NCBI GenBank assembly: GCA_028875335.1 | Contig: JAPPEF010000126.1 | Span: forward strand, 1-46,410 | Length of the DNA: 46,410 bases | Source: Gemmatimonadota bacterium | Lineage (GTDB): Bacteria > Latescibacterota > UBA2968 > UBA8231 | Reading direction: 5' to 3' | In this document: positions 8,701-17,390 of the stretch, one piece after another | Numbering within the stretch: position 1 is the stretch's first letter | Layout of the letters: each line of letters starts with the position of its first letter | Notes under the pieces: generated by a model | Told to the model about the DNA's origin: nothing | Seen by the model: the letters and a program-made list of their open reading frames with translations, nothing else | The model's database searches: none | Made by a program: the position numbers and the translations under genes

Positions 8701-9628
8701 CGAGCTACAAATTAGCTACAAACGAGACCAGCTCGCGGTCTATGGCCTGTCGCTGCGCAATGTCGCCGAACTGGTGCGCCACAAGGTGCAGGGCAAGGTC
8801 GCCACCGACTTTCGCCAAGACGAGCGCCAGATCGACGTACTGGTGCGGCTGCGCGAAGAGGATCGCCTCGGGCTGGATGAGCTGCAGCGGCTGGTGATCA
8901 ATCCCAATGCGCCTATTCCGATTCCGCTTTCCTCGGTGGCCGATATCCGGGTCAACGAGGGGCCGAGCGAGATCCGCCGCATTGACCAGCAGCGCTCCGC
9001 AGTGGTCACGGCCAATATCCAAGGCATCGATCTGGGCACGGCTTCGGGCCTGATCCACGACGAACTGAGCAGAATGGACTTCCCGATGGGTTTCGACTTT
9101 CTGATCAGCGGCCAGAACGAGGAGATGGAAACTTCGTTGCAGAGCCTCTACTTCGCCTTAGTGTTGGCAATCTTCCTCGTCTATGTAGTGATGGCCAGCC
9201 AGTTCGAGTCGCTAGTCCACCCCTTCGTCATTATGTTCACGGTGCCCCTAGCGCTGATCGGCGTGGTAGTGGCGCTCTATCTGGCGCAGGTAGCTTTGAG
9301 CGTGGTGGTTTTTATCGGCCTGATTATGCTGGCTGGCATCGTCGTCAACAACGCCATCGTGCTCATTGACTACATCAACACCTTGCGCCGCACCGGCATG
9401 GAAAAGACCGAGGCCATCATCCAGGCCGGTGCCGTGCGGCTGCGCCCAATCACCATGACCACGGCGACGACGGTTTTGGGCCTCCTGCCGATGGCCTTGG
9501 GGCTGGGCGAGGGGGCCGAGATCCGCACGCCGATGGCTCTGACCGTGATCGCCGGCCTCGTCTCTTCCACCTTCCTCACCCTCGTGGTAATCCCGACAGT
9601 GTATTCACTGGTCGATCGCCGGGCCTAG
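5723..9628 (+). CDS. RND multidrug efflux pump (HAE1-type) with two large insertions
   Basis: A proton-driven inner-membrane exporter. TM1 is near residues 25-45, TM2 near 420-440, and the TM4 motif GMLVDNSIVVLES and the late GIVVNNAIVLIDY helix are typical. The protein is 1,301 residues against about 1,040 for usual pumps. Two insertions explain the difference. Residues ~324-385, in the periplasmic part before TM2, are a Lys/Glu/Gln-rich stretch likely to form a coiled coil. Residues ~575-810, between TM6 and TM7, replace the normal short cytoplasmic link of about 40 residues and hold several extra hydrophobic segments (for example LPLALFYLVAMRFVFGTV and VLMLVGLVLVLVLCLLGM), perhaps four or five extra helices. 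The ORF is continuous and conserved on both sides, so this is not a frameshift. Confidence 0.92.
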   Translation: MSSAERPVQQPASTSRFAIATRRPVAILMVVLAVCVFGWVSYQRLALNLMPDISYPTLTVRTEYPGTAPEEVETLLSRPLEQELGIVPHLVNISSISKAGQSDIILEFEWDTDMNAMSQEIREKADRVWLPQDAEKPLLLRYDPSLDPIMRIGLHGPQDLYALRYLAEHEIKRELEALVGVAAVKIKGGLEEEIHVALNERQISVMGLDINQINNRLAQNNVNLPGGNLREGQVEYLIRTLNEFATVDEIAELIVARQGNADVYLRDIAEVGRSHKDREIITRVNGRESVEIEIYKEADANIVAVADRVRNALFGLPEQRAYVEQKTREAQEMAKRSEEQKRKEQEEAQKKQEAAKADSTKNEEEQQKELQAKKQEEARKAMEHLRMTDFIGHRLPPGAKLELLSDQSGFIENSITEVQINALIGGTMAVLVLLVFLRNVVHTLIVGLTIPVSIMATFAPMYMFDVSLNIMSLGGLALGIGMLVDNSIVVLESIFRCREEGDDLVQATVRGTSEVGTAVLASTLTTITVFFPIVFVEGVAGQIFGDMALTVVFSLLASLGVALFFIPMLASRQIDRQGGLAEQIGRSDFLRLQALSRARAIFSEPGSRWHKAEQVALSLPYLVGKVLLRVGLAAATLVAAVLKGAFLLVSELLWWLIKPVEYFWFKREQTFQSWLGAWAAESRIGEWTFFERVWPGILGFESPRILGETGQRYWRWVNRSEHLAWKILKSLSLPLALFYLVAMRFVFGTVLRLVGIVLQVVLMLVGLVLVLVLCLLGMALMPVFLPLLFVFERGFGLVQQTYPALLGWALRQRLLIIGGALAALLVCWYKLLPDLGTELIPQVHQAEFNLDLRLPVGTPLEETAEIVRQIEGIAGEQPQVARIATTVGTDRSASSSAEEGEHTAQVTIRMEEGSSAAQEAALIRHLRDEVDEIPEIEVEVSHPALFSFKTPIEVEIRGYNLRQLRQLSLEAESRMASLPGLVDVKSSLQAGNPELQISYKRDQLAVYGLSLRNVAELVRHKVQGKVATDFRQDERQIDVLVRLREEDRLGLDELQRLVINPNAPIPIPLSSVADIRVNEGPSEIRRIDQQRSAVVTANIQGIDLGTASGLIHDELSRMDFPMGFDFLISGQNEEMETSLQSLYFALVLAIFLVYVVMASQFESLVHPFVIMFTVPLALIGVVVALYLAQVALSVVVFIGLIMLAGIVVNNAIVLIDYINTLRRTGMEKTEAIIQAGAVRLRPITMTTATTVLGLLPMALGLGEGAEIRTPMALTVIAGLVSSTFLTLVVIPTVYSLVDRRA

Positions 9629-9637
9629 GAGGAACCG

Positions 9638-12600
9638 ATGGAAAAGCCAAACCAGTATCCCCTGCCGCGCTTTTCGGTCAACCGGCCGGTGACCGTGGTG
9701 ATGTCGCTGGTCGCACTGCTGGTGGTGGGCTATATCGCCTATACGCGGATCCCGCTGACGCTTTTTCCCGAAGGCTTTGACTATCCCCGACTTTTCGCCT
9801 GGGCCAGCTATCCCAATGCCGGAGCGGTCGAAGTCGAGCAGAAGGTAGTGCGCCACCTAGAAGAGGCCGTCGCCCAAGTCAGCCGGGTCAAGCGAATCCG
9901 CTCCAGCGCCTACAACAGCGGCGGCAATGTCCGGGTTGAGTTCCAGAAGGGTACCGACCTGCAATTGGCCTTCGCCGAGATGAAGGACCGGCTCGACCGG
10001 GTGATGCCCGAACTGCCCGACGAGATCGAGCAACTGTGGGTACGGCGCTGGGATCAAAACGACATTCCCATCATGGATGGTGCCATCATCTTTGAAACCC
10101 AACACGCCGATCCGCGCCATCTTATCGACACCTACGTGGAGCCGGCGCTGCGCCGCGTCGATGGGGTCGGCAACATTGAGCTTTGGGGCACACCCAGCAA
10201 AGAGGTAATCGTCGAGTTGGACCGCGACAAGGTGCGCAGCCACCAGATCAACGTCTTTGAAGCGCTCAACAGCCTGCGCGCCCAAAACCTCACCGCACCT
10301 GGGGGCTGGGTGATCGAGGGTGGCAAAAAGATCTACGTGCGTTCGGTGGGCCGCTTCCAAGACGTGGCAGAACTCGCCAACACCGTAGTTGATCCCGCAC
10401 ACCAGCTACGGCTGGACGACATCGCCGAGGTTTCCTATAAGCAACCGCCGCAAGACTGGGTTAACCGCATTAACCGCAAGGAGTCGCTGGGCTTCGGCGT
10501 CACCAAGGCGTCGGGGGCCAATGTTGTCGAGGTTTCTACCGGCGTGAAGGAGGAGCTGGAAAAGCTGAAGGATCATCCCAAGCTCGGAGGCTTGGACTTC
10601 AAGCTGTTCTGGAACCAAGGCGACCAAGTGATCAACTCGGTTGGCAATCTCAAAAATTCCGGCCTGTGGGGTGGGCTGTTCGCGGCCATGGTGCTCTTTT
10701 TCTTTTTGCGCGCAGTGCGCATCACGCTGATCATCACCTTGGCGATCCCCCTGTCGCTTCTAACGACGATTACCACCCTGTACTTCATAGGTTGGTCGTT
10801 GAATGTGGCGACAATGATGGGCCTGATGCTGAGCCTGGGCTTAGTGGTTGATAACGCCATCGTCATCGTCGAAAACATCTACCGCAAGCGTCAAGAAGGC
10901 ATTGCCCCGCGCACGGCCTCGATTGAGGGAGCCGGCGAGGTGGGGCTAGCCGTGACTATGGCGACCCTGACGACGGTGGTGGTCTTCCTACCCCTGATTC
11001 TGATGAGCGACGAGGAGATGTTTTCGTTCTGGATGCTCAGAATCGGCCTGCCGGTCATCGTGGGGCTGGTGGCGTCGCTGCTCATCGCCCTGATCTTTAT
11101 TCCGCTCGCTGCGCTCAGGCTCTCGACGAAAAAGGAGCGGGGCGAGTCGAAGATGATCCTCTGGTCCCGCAAGCACTACGAACGCTCGCTGGGCTGGGTG
11201 CTAAACAACCGCCTCGACGCCTTTGTCATCGCCTTGGTCCTTTTCGCCAGTATCAAGATCCCGATGGACGGCATGGATCGCACCGACAGTCAGGAGCGCA
11301 ACGAGGTGCGGATGGACTTGGCCTTTGAGATGCCTTCGGGCCAGTCGCTGGATCAGGCCGAGAAGTTCATGACTGCCGTCGAGGACACGGTGATGGCCCA
11401 CCAAGCGGAGTACAACGTCGAGGCGCTCCGCACCTACTTCCGCCGTGGCTGGGGCCGGGTAACGCTGTTTTTCGCCGAAGAAGACGACGTGCAGTGGTAT
11501 GAGGTGGCTTGGGACAACTTGAGCGTCGCGCTGGGCCTGAAGGAACAGGAATACCTCACCTACAAGGAGGTCGAAAAGGATCTCCGCGAGCGGCTCTACC
11601 TGCCGCCGGGTGTCAACTTGCGGGTCAACTGGGAAAACTCCGAGCAGGATGCCCGAGTCAATGTCAGCCTGTATGGCGAAGACACCAAGGTGCTGATTGA
11701 ACTGGCCGCCGAGGTCGAACGGCGGCTGGAGAGCATCCCCGGCTTGCTGTCGGTCAACACCGACATGGACCGTGGCGGCACCGAGCTACAGGTGCGCCTC
11801 GACCGCGACCAAGTGCAGCGCTTCGGCGTGGACCCCCAGCAAGTTTCGGGCGGCATAGCCTACGCACTGCGCGGCACGGATATCAACAAATTCCACACCG
11901 ACGACGGCCGCGAAGTCGATATCCGCGTGCGGCTAGCCAACTACGATAGCCAGAGCTTAGACGATCTGCGCACCCAAAACTTTCCCACTGCCGATGGCCG
12001 CGAAGTGGCCCTTGAATCGCTAGCGGACATCTATGTCGAGCGCACGCTGGGCAATATCCGGCGCGAAGACCGGCAGACCATGCTCAATGTCAGCGCCCGC
12101 GCCGCCAAGGACCGGGCGCAACATCTTTTCGCCCAAGTCGATCAGGTGATGCAGGGCTTTGAGATGCCGCGCGGCTACCGCTGGGACAAGGGCACTCGCT
12201 TCGTCGAGCTAGAGGAGCAGGACCAATCGCAGAAATTCGCCCTGATTATGTCCGTGACCTTCGTCTTTTTGCTAATGGGGGTGCTCTTCGAGTCGTTCGT
12301 GCTGCCGCTGTCGGTGATCGTGTCGATCCCATTCTCTTTCCTCGGCGTTTACTGGGTTCTATATGTGACCGACACGCCCTTTGAAATCATGTCGATGATC
12401 GGCTCGGTGATCCTGATCGGCGTGGTGGTCAACAACGCCATCGTGCTGATTGATTTGGCCAACCGGCTCCGGGCCGAGGGCAAGTCGCGCTATGACGCAC
12501 TGGTGGAGGCCGGCCGCCACCGCTTCCGGCCGATCCTGATGACGACCTTCACCACCGCTTTTGGGCTGATCCCAATGGCCGCAGGCAATTCCAAGATGGT

Positions 12601-12781
12601 GGGTTTGGAGTACGCGCCACTGGGCAGGACGATGATAGGGGGCCTGCTGGCGGCGATGGTGTTGACGCTTTTGTTGGTGCCGCTGTTTTACACCTTTTTC
12701 GACGATTTCCGCACGGCGATGCAGCGGATTATGACATCGGCGTTTAGGCGCAAGGAAGAGGCGAACGAGTCATCGTCCTAG
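9638..12781 (+). CDS. RND multidrug efflux pump, second subunit
   Basis: At 1,047 residues this has the ordinary HAE1 pump length and layout: TM1 near residues 14-32, two porter halves, the TM4 motif GLVVDNAIVIVENIYR, and a C-terminal membrane half with GVVVNNAIVLIDLANR and MTTFTTAFGLIPMA. It follows the enlarged pump by 9 bp, with an AGGAGG ribosome site. One adaptor with two different pump genes resembles MdtABC, in which two RND proteins form a mixed trimer; that is an inference. No outer-membrane channel gene is in the operon. Its last 12 bases overlap the end of the opposing GT39-like gene. Confidence 0.93.
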   Translation: MEKPNQYPLPRFSVNRPVTVVMSLVALLVVGYIAYTRIPLTLFPEGFDYPRLFAWASYPNAGAVEVEQKVVRHLEEAVAQVSRVKRIRSSAYNSGGNVRVEFQKGTDLQLAFAEMKDRLDRVMPELPDEIEQLWVRRWDQNDIPIMDGAIIFETQHADPRHLIDTYVEPALRRVDGVGNIELWGTPSKEVIVELDRDKVRSHQINVFEALNSLRAQNLTAPGGWVIEGGKKIYVRSVGRFQDVAELANTVVDPAHQLRLDDIAEVSYKQPPQDWVNRINRKESLGFGVTKASGANVVEVSTGVKEELEKLKDHPKLGGLDFKLFWNQGDQVINSVGNLKNSGLWGGLFAAMVLFFFLRAVRITLIITLAIPLSLLTTITTLYFIGWSLNVATMMGLMLSLGLVVDNAIVIVENIYRKRQEGIAPRTASIEGAGEVGLAVTMATLTTVVVFLPLILMSDEEMFSFWMLRIGLPVIVGLVASLLIALIFIPLAALRLSTKKERGESKMILWSRKHYERSLGWVLNNRLDAFVIALVLFASIKIPMDGMDRTDSQERNEVRMDLAFEMPSGQSLDQAEKFMTAVEDTVMAHQAEYNVEALRTYFRRGWGRVTLFFAEEDDVQWYEVAWDNLSVALGLKEQEYLTYKEVEKDLRERLYLPPGVNLRVNWENSEQDARVNVSLYGEDTKVLIELAAEVERRLESIPGLLSVNTDMDRGGTELQVRLDRDQVQRFGVDPQQVSGGIAYALRGTDINKFHTDDGREVDIRVRLANYDSQSLDDLRTQNFPTADGREVALESLADIYVERTLGNIRREDRQTMLNVSARAAKDRAQHLFAQVDQVMQGFEMPRGYRWDKGTRFVELEEQDQSQKFALIMSVTFVFLLMGVLFESFVLPLSVIVSIPFSFLGVYWVLYVTDTPFEIMSMIGSVILIGVVVNNAIVLIDLANRLRAEGKSRYDALVEAGRHRFRPILMTTFTTAFGLIPMAAGNSKMVGLEYAPLGRTMIGGLLAAMVLTLLLVPLFYTFFDDFRTAMQRIMTSAFRRKEEANESSS

Positions 12782-14260
12782 AAGGAAGACCTGATAGGAC
12801 ACGGAAGGACAGCCGGCACGGCGGCGCTCTATTTCCGCGATCAGTTCCCGCCGTGGATACGTCGCGCGCAACGATTCGGGAACCGCGCCACCTGTTCGCA
12901 CGGCGAAGAGCACTTCTTCTGGATAGGAACTCTTGCGCTGCCCGTAAAAATCCGTCAAGTACCGGAACCTCGGATCATCAACCGTGTAGTACTCCCGCTC
13001 AACTCGCCCGTAATACGCCAGCGCAAACGGTATGCTGTACTGCGTGCTCAGCAGCGGCAGCGGTGGAACAACCTCCTCCACGTCCGCAGCGAAGCGGTGC
13101 CAGCCACCGTACTCGCAGAGTCGCTCGCTCCACGAGTAGGAAGGCTCGCGGACCCGGTCTTCCTCTGACACCAAACCAACATAGCTTTTATCCAGCCGGC
13201 TGCGCACGGCGAGCTCGCTGTAGAGACCGGGGTGTTTCAGCCCTATACCGATGGCGAGCGCTTGCAGCAGCCCGGTAGCGACGACAGCGACGAGCAGCCA
13301 GCGTCTGGGGTGTACTGAAAACGCCACAGGCCACAGGCTCAGCAAACCCGGCAGAATCCAGTTGCCTTTAATCTGACCGCGGCCGAGCGCGAAAAACAAA
13401 AAAGCGCCGATGGTGCACAGCGCGGGGAGCAGAACGAGGAGATCGCGCTGTTTGGCTGCTCGCACCAAGCCGGCATAGAGCAGGAACAGCAAAAACGGCG
13501 ACGCGAAAAAGAGCGGACTGACCGCAAAGAGGAGCAGGCGCGAAAGGGGATGGCTAAGATCTCCAATGCGCGAAAGAGTGCTCAACGTCTGCGGCAGATA
13601 GAAGTCGGTACTAAACTGGGCGTAGGAGAGCGGTGCGGCGACGGCGACAGCGGGTAGTAAGAACGCGGCGAGCCGGTGCCAACGCTCTTTCCTTCGTTGA
13701 TCCAGCGCGATCCACAGGCCAAGCCCGCCGACGAGAAAGGCACCCGAGTACTTGCAGAGGACGGCCAAGCCTGCCGCTAAACCCGTGTATATATAGAGCC
13801 GCAGCGCATTGGTTGCTTCGGCCTGCCGCGCCATGCACAGGGCCAGTAGCCAACAGGGGACTAAGAAGCCATCGGGATGCAGGTAGGAACTGGTGTGCCA
13901 AATCCAATGGCTGAGCGCGAAGGCAGCGGCGGCCCACAGCGCTAGTTGCTTGGCGAGACCCTGCATCTTGCAAAGCCAATAGACGAACGCAGTAGAAAGC
14001 GCGCCCAACAAAACAGAGGGCAGCCGCAGGAACCACTCTTGGTGTGGGTAGAGCGAATGGGCCAGCTTGAAGACGGCCAAGGGCAAGAGCGCGTAGGAGG
14101 CGTCGAGGTGCTGTCCCCAATACCAGTAAACAGCCTCGTCCTTGCCCAGCTCCACATCGACAATCAGCCTGAGCTTGAGCAGGGTATAGGCACCCAGCAG
14201 GACGAAGCACAGCAGATTGACGCTGTTGGGGCCGCCGCGTATATTGAGAAACCTAAACAC
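12770..14260 (-). CDS. GT39/ArnT-like (PMT_2) membrane glycosyltransferase
   Basis: An integral membrane GT-C transferase that would move a sugar from a lipid-linked donor to a lipid or protein acceptor outside the inner membrane. It has roughly ten hydrophobic helices in its first 350 residues and the first-loop motif GKDEAVYWYWGQHLDASY (residues ~38-55), whose acidic pair is the expected catalytic and metal site. The soluble C-terminal third has no domain that I recognise. At 496 residues it is close to the family norm. It is divergent from clpP and converges on the efflux operon, with a 12-bp overlap at the 3' end. The acceptor cannot be inferred. Confidence 0.82.
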   Translation of the reverse strand: MFRFLNIRGGPNSVNLLCFVLLGAYTLLKLRLIVDVELGKDEAVYWYWGQHLDASYALLPLAVFKLAHSLYPHQEWFLRLPSVLLGALSTAFVYWLCKMQGLAKQLALWAAAAFALSHWIWHTSSYLHPDGFLVPCWLLALCMARQAEATNALRLYIYTGLAAGLAVLCKYSGAFLVGGLGLWIALDQRRKERWHRLAAFLLPAVAVAAPLSYAQFSTDFYLPQTLSTLSRIGDLSHPLSRLLLFAVSPLFFASPFLLFLLYAGLVRAAKQRDLLVLLPALCTIGAFLFFALGRGQIKGNWILPGLLSLWPVAFSVHPRRWLLVAVVATGLLQALAIGIGLKHPGLYSELAVRSRLDKSYVGLVSEEDRVREPSYSWSERLCEYGGWHRFAADVEEVVPPLPLLSTQYSIPFALAYYGRVEREYYTVDDPRFRYLTDFYGQRKSSYPEEVLFAVRTGGAVPESLRATYPRRELIAEIERRRAGCPSVSYQVFLLGR

Positions 14261-14293
14261 AGTAGAACAATTCAGAATTATGGAGATGTTTTA

Positions 14294-14902
14294 ATGGCTG
14301 AAAAAGAAGAAGATCTGCTCAAAACCCTCCAGGAAAAAAACCTAGAGGAGAGTCTGTACAAAGCGCGCAAAATATTTCTTTGGTCCGACGTCAACGACGA
14401 GTCGGCCAAGGCGGTAGTCACTCGCCTGCTCTCGCTAGATGTCGAGGATCCAACCGAAGAAATCGTCCTCTACATCAACAGCCCCGGCGGCTCGGTTCAC
14501 GACGGCATGGCCATCTACGACGCCATGCTGGCGATTCAGGCACCCGTTTCCACGGTGTGCATGGGTATGGCCATGAGCATGGGCTCATTCCTGCTGTCGG
14601 CAGGCGAGCCGGGGCGTCGCTTCGCCTGGCCGCATGCCCGGATCATGATCCATCAGCCGAGCCTTATGCAAACCATCACCGGCACGGCGATCGATCTCGA
14701 CATCCGCGCCAAGGAGACCATCCGCCTGCGCGAAGAGCTAAACGCGCTCTACGCCAAGCACACCGGCCAAGATGTCGAGAAAATCGCCAAGGACACGGAC
14801 CGCGACTTTTTCATGTCGGCCGAGGAAGCCAAAGAATACGGCCTGCTCGACGACATAATCACCACCACGGCACCCTCGCCCAACGGGTACGCTAAAAAGT
14901 AG
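14294..14902 (+). CDS. clpP: ClpP-type serine protease
   Basis: The proteolytic subunit that degrades unfolded or tagged proteins fed in by a Clp ATPase. The Ser-His-Asp triad is visible: Ser95 in GMAMSMGS, His120 in IMIHQPS and Asp171 in DTDRDFF. The oxyanion motif SPGGSV and the C-terminal block FMSAEEAKEYGLLDDI are also present. The protein is 202 residues, normal for ClpP. I chose the ATG at 14294 because GGAGAT lies just upstream and family homology begins here; upstream in-frame codons run into the divergent GT39-like gene. No clpX or tig is adjacent, which is unusual for the main clpP and suggests it may be a second copy. Confidence 0.93.
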   Translation: MAEKEEDLLKTLQEKNLEESLYKARKIFLWSDVNDESAKAVVTRLLSLDVEDPTEEIVLYINSPGGSVHDGMAIYDAMLAIQAPVSTVCMGMAMSMGSFLLSAGEPGRRFAWPHARIMIHQPSLMQTITGTAIDLDIRAKETIRLREELNALYAKHTGQDVEKIAKDTDRDFFMSAEEAKEYGLLDDIITTTAPSPNGYAKK

Positions 14903-14929
14903 CGCCGTCTCTTCGTTTCTTGCTCATTG

Positions 14930-14957
14930 CGCCGGTCCCAAACGGGGCCGGCGTTTT
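14930..14957 (+). terminator. Rho-independent terminator after clpP
   Basis: CGCCGGTCCC and GGGGCCGGCG form a ten-pair stem (one T-G pair) with an AAAC loop, followed by TTTTC. It lies 28 bp past the clpP stop and touches the stop codon of the convergent mutM gene. Confidence 0.85.
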
Positions 14958-15763
14958 CATTGGCAACTTGGGCAATAAAAGGTGTTGCGGCCTCCCAAGT
15001 AGAAGCTCTCGATGGGCGCGTCGCAGACGCGGCAATCCTCGCCTTGGCGGCCGTACACGTGGAGCCGCTGCTGGAAGCGTCCGCCCGCGCCCGACCCCTG
15101 ATAGTCGCTGATGGTCGTGCCGCCTTGGTCAATGGCGACGCGCAGCACCTTTTTGATCTCCTTGGCCAGCAGGGCCAAGCGCAACGGCTCAATGGCCGCG
15201 GCCGGGGTCGCCGGGTGAATGCGCGCCCGGAAGAGGGCCTCGCTGGCGTAGATATTGCCCACGCCTACTACCGTGCTGCTGTCCATAATGAGGTTCTTGA
15301 TCGGGCTTTTGCGCCGCTGGCATTGGGCTTGCAGATAACGGGCGTTAAAGGCGCGGGAGAGCGGCTCGGGGCCGAAATTTTGCAAGTACCGGCACGTGCG
15401 CTCTTCCCCCTCGTCGAGCACCAGTACTAGGCCAAAGCGCCTCGGGTCGTTGAAAGTTACGGTACCCCCATCGGCAAACTCAAAGCCCACGTGGTCGTGC
15501 TTAGTACCCCATGGCCGCAAAAGCAGGTTGCCGCTCATGCCGAGATGGACCAAGAGCGTCCGGCCCGATTGCAGATCGAGGAGGAGGAACTTGGCGCGGC
15601 GGCGCACGGCCGCAAAGTAGTCCCCGACCAAGGAGCGCAGCGCGGCCCTCGGCAATGGCTCGCGCAGGCGTTTCGTGCTGACGCGGACGCGGGTGATCGG
15701 CCGGCCTAGCAGGTGGCACTCCATCGCGCTGCGGACGGTTTCTACCTCGGGTAGCTCGGGCAT
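14957..15763 (-). CDS. mutM: Formamidopyrimidine-DNA glycosylase (Fpg/MutM)
   Basis: Base-excision repair enzyme that removes oxidised purines such as 8-oxoguanine and nicks the abasic site. The protein must start at the ATG at 15763 so that Pro2 of MPELPEVE becomes the catalytic N-terminus; an upstream in-frame ATG at 15802 would bury it. Lys58 in RRRAKFLLLDL, the VGNIYASEALF block and the C-terminal zinc finger (C-x2-C...C-x2-C, with GGRNTFYCPSCQ) are all present. It is 268 residues, normal for the family. Confidence 0.96.
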   Translation of the reverse strand: MPELPEVETVRSAMECHLLGRPITRVRVSTKRLREPLPRAALRSLVGDYFAAVRRRAKFLLLDLQSGRTLLVHLGMSGNLLLRPWGTKHDHVGFEFADGGTVTFNDPRRFGLVLVLDEGEERTCRYLQNFGPEPLSRAFNARYLQAQCQRRKSPIKNLIMDSSTVVGVGNIYASEALFRARIHPATPAAAIEPLRLALLAKEIKKVLRVAIDQGGTTISDYQGSGAGGRFQQRLHVYGRQGEDCRVCDAPIESFYLGGRNTFYCPSCQ

Positions 15764-15848
15764 GGGCAGAGTATAGAAGCCTCCCGTAGAAGCGTCAAAC
15801 ATTGCGGCTTAATACAGGACAGTACTTACGCATGAGCATCGCGGTATC

Positions 15849-15935
15849 AGATGCTTCGACTCCGCTGCGCTCCGCTCAGCATGACACTGGGAAGCGAATG
15901 TTAGCACTTGTCATGTTGAGCGAAGCGAAACATCT
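15849..15935. repeat. REP-like imperfect inverted repeat
   Basis: Arms at 15849-15886 and 15909-15935 begin and end with AGATG(C/T)TTCG and CTCA(G/A)CATGACA on opposite strands, so the RNA could fold into a long hairpin. Inside the left arm is the alternating CCGCTGCGCTCCGCTCAG sequence found in dispersed intergenic repeats of many bacteria. It occupies the gap between mutM and the DUF5069 gene. Confidence 0.6.
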
Positions 15936-16028
15936 CATCCCGCTTCTACTGTCGTGTACTTAGCATTGCCGACTCTTCTGCGGTTGGTATATTGAAAACC
16001 CTCACCCAAAACCTAGGAGCTATTCCTC

Positions 16029-17390
16029 ATGGATCTGACGAGACAACCACCCCGCCGCCCCTCCAACGCCCAAGTCGCCGGCATCGTCGGGCTGGCGCGC
16101 ATGATCGACAAGGCGCGCGGCCACAACGCCGAGACCATTGGCGAGTTCAAGTACGGAGACGATTCCGGCCTCGACGTCGAAGTGCTCGAATTTATCAATA
16201 TGGACGCCGCCGAGTTCGCCGAGGCCGTCGCCGAACTAGAAGACGAGACCTTAGGCGTCATGGCGCTAGAAAGAGCACAGAAAGGCCAATCGGAGATCGA
16301 TGCCTTCAACGAGGAACACCTCACCCGCGAGCCGCAAGACGAGCTACACGAGCGGCTACTCGTCGAGCGGATCGCCAAGTACGCCCCAGATCGCACAGAC
16401 ATCAAGACGGTCTTCGCCTCCATCGAATTGGACGACTGGGGCGCGTTCAGAGACCTAGACCTGACCTCCCAACCACCGCGCAGCCCATATATCCGCAGCG
16501 TCTTCGGCGTGGCGGGCGCGGCGCGCATGGCCGACAAGGCTCGGGCAGTCACCTGCGGCAAATTAGGCGAGTACCGCTTTGGTGCCGACTCCAGCCAAGA
16601 CGCGGCCATTTTGGAATTCTTGGACATTGAGGAAGATGCCTTTCGCCAAGTTGCGTACGAAAATCCCAACGACGACGAGCTGAGCGAGTGGATCGCCGAG
16701 CGCTGCCAGAAGTCAGCCGCGGAAAAAAGCGCCTTCAGCGTCTGCCGCGCTAATGTCGGCCGCCATCCTGCCCACCCGCTTCATTATTCATATCACCCGG
16801 ATATATTCGACGCCTCCGGTAACTACGACCAGATGCGCGAACGGCTCGCCTCGCGCCGCGCCGAAATCGCACCCGAGCGCGTAGATGTCGAGAGCTTCTT
16901 CGACCTGCAAGACCTCGACGACGAATTGAGCTTTGGGCTGACGGACTTGCGCCGACACCCACCGCGCAGCCCGTTTGACCTGAGCGTCGGCGGCCTCGCC
17001 TGCCTAGCGCGGATGATCGACAAATTCCGCGCAGCGCACTGCAATTGCCTAGGCGAGTACTGGTGCGGCGAGGATTCAGGTTTCGACCGCGCAGTCCTAG
17101 ATTTTCTCGGCATCGACCAAGAAGCCTTCGCCGAGGCGACCGCGACCAACGCAACTGACGCGGCGATAGCGGCGTGGCTAGGCGAGCGGCTATCCAACAA
17201 AAACGAAGAAGACAAGGCGGAGTTTAACCAACGGCTCCTGACCGCCAGCCCGCGCAACGACCGGCAGCAGAGCTTTTTGCTCAATGCCGTCTCCCAGCTC
17301 GACGCCTCGCGTACCGACATTGAGAGCTTTGCGGCCCTGACCCTGCTCGACGACAAGGTCTCCTTCGCAAGGCTCAAGGCCGGCGTCTGA
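16029..17390 (+). CDS. Protein with three tandem DUF5069 domains
   Basis: The protein repeats one module three times, beginning near residues 2, 143 and 307. Each module starts with D-L-(T/R)-x-(Q/H)-P-P-R-x-P, continues with a LARMIDK-like helix, then G-E-(F/Y)-x-x-G-x-D-S and EFL-x-I-x-x-x-x-F, and ends in a polar linker with DIE-F-x-x-L. These are hallmarks of DUF5069, normally a stand-alone domain of about 140 residues. The function of the family is unknown. The first module is the most diverged in its second half. The stop overlaps the next start by one base (TGATG), which suggests co-translation with the amidotransferase-like hydrolase. Confidence 0.78.
   Translation: MDLTRQPPRRPSNAQVAGIVGLARMIDKARGHNAETIGEFKYGDDSGLDVEVLEFINMDAAEFAEAVAELEDETLGVMALERAQKGQSEIDAFNEEHLTREPQDELHERLLVERIAKYAPDRTDIKTVFASIELDDWGAFRDLDLTSQPPRSPYIRSVFGVAGAARMADKARAVTCGKLGEYRFGADSSQDAAILEFLDIEEDAFRQVAYENPNDDELSEWIAERCQKSAAEKSAFSVCRANVGRHPAHPLHYSYHPDIFDASGNYDQMRERLASRRAEIAPERVDVESFFDLQDLDDELSFGLTDLRRHPPRSPFDLSVGGLACLARMIDKFRAAHCNCLGEYWCGEDSGFDRAVLDFLGIDQEAFAEATATNATDAAIAAWLGERLSNKNEEDKAEFNQRLLTASPRNDRQQSFLLNAVSQLDASRTDIESFAALTLLDDKVSFARLKAGV

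Noticed and set aside
15764..15802. Longer start for mutM
   Set aside because: Fpg needs Pro directly after the initiator Met as its catalytic residue, so an N-terminal extension would inactivate it.
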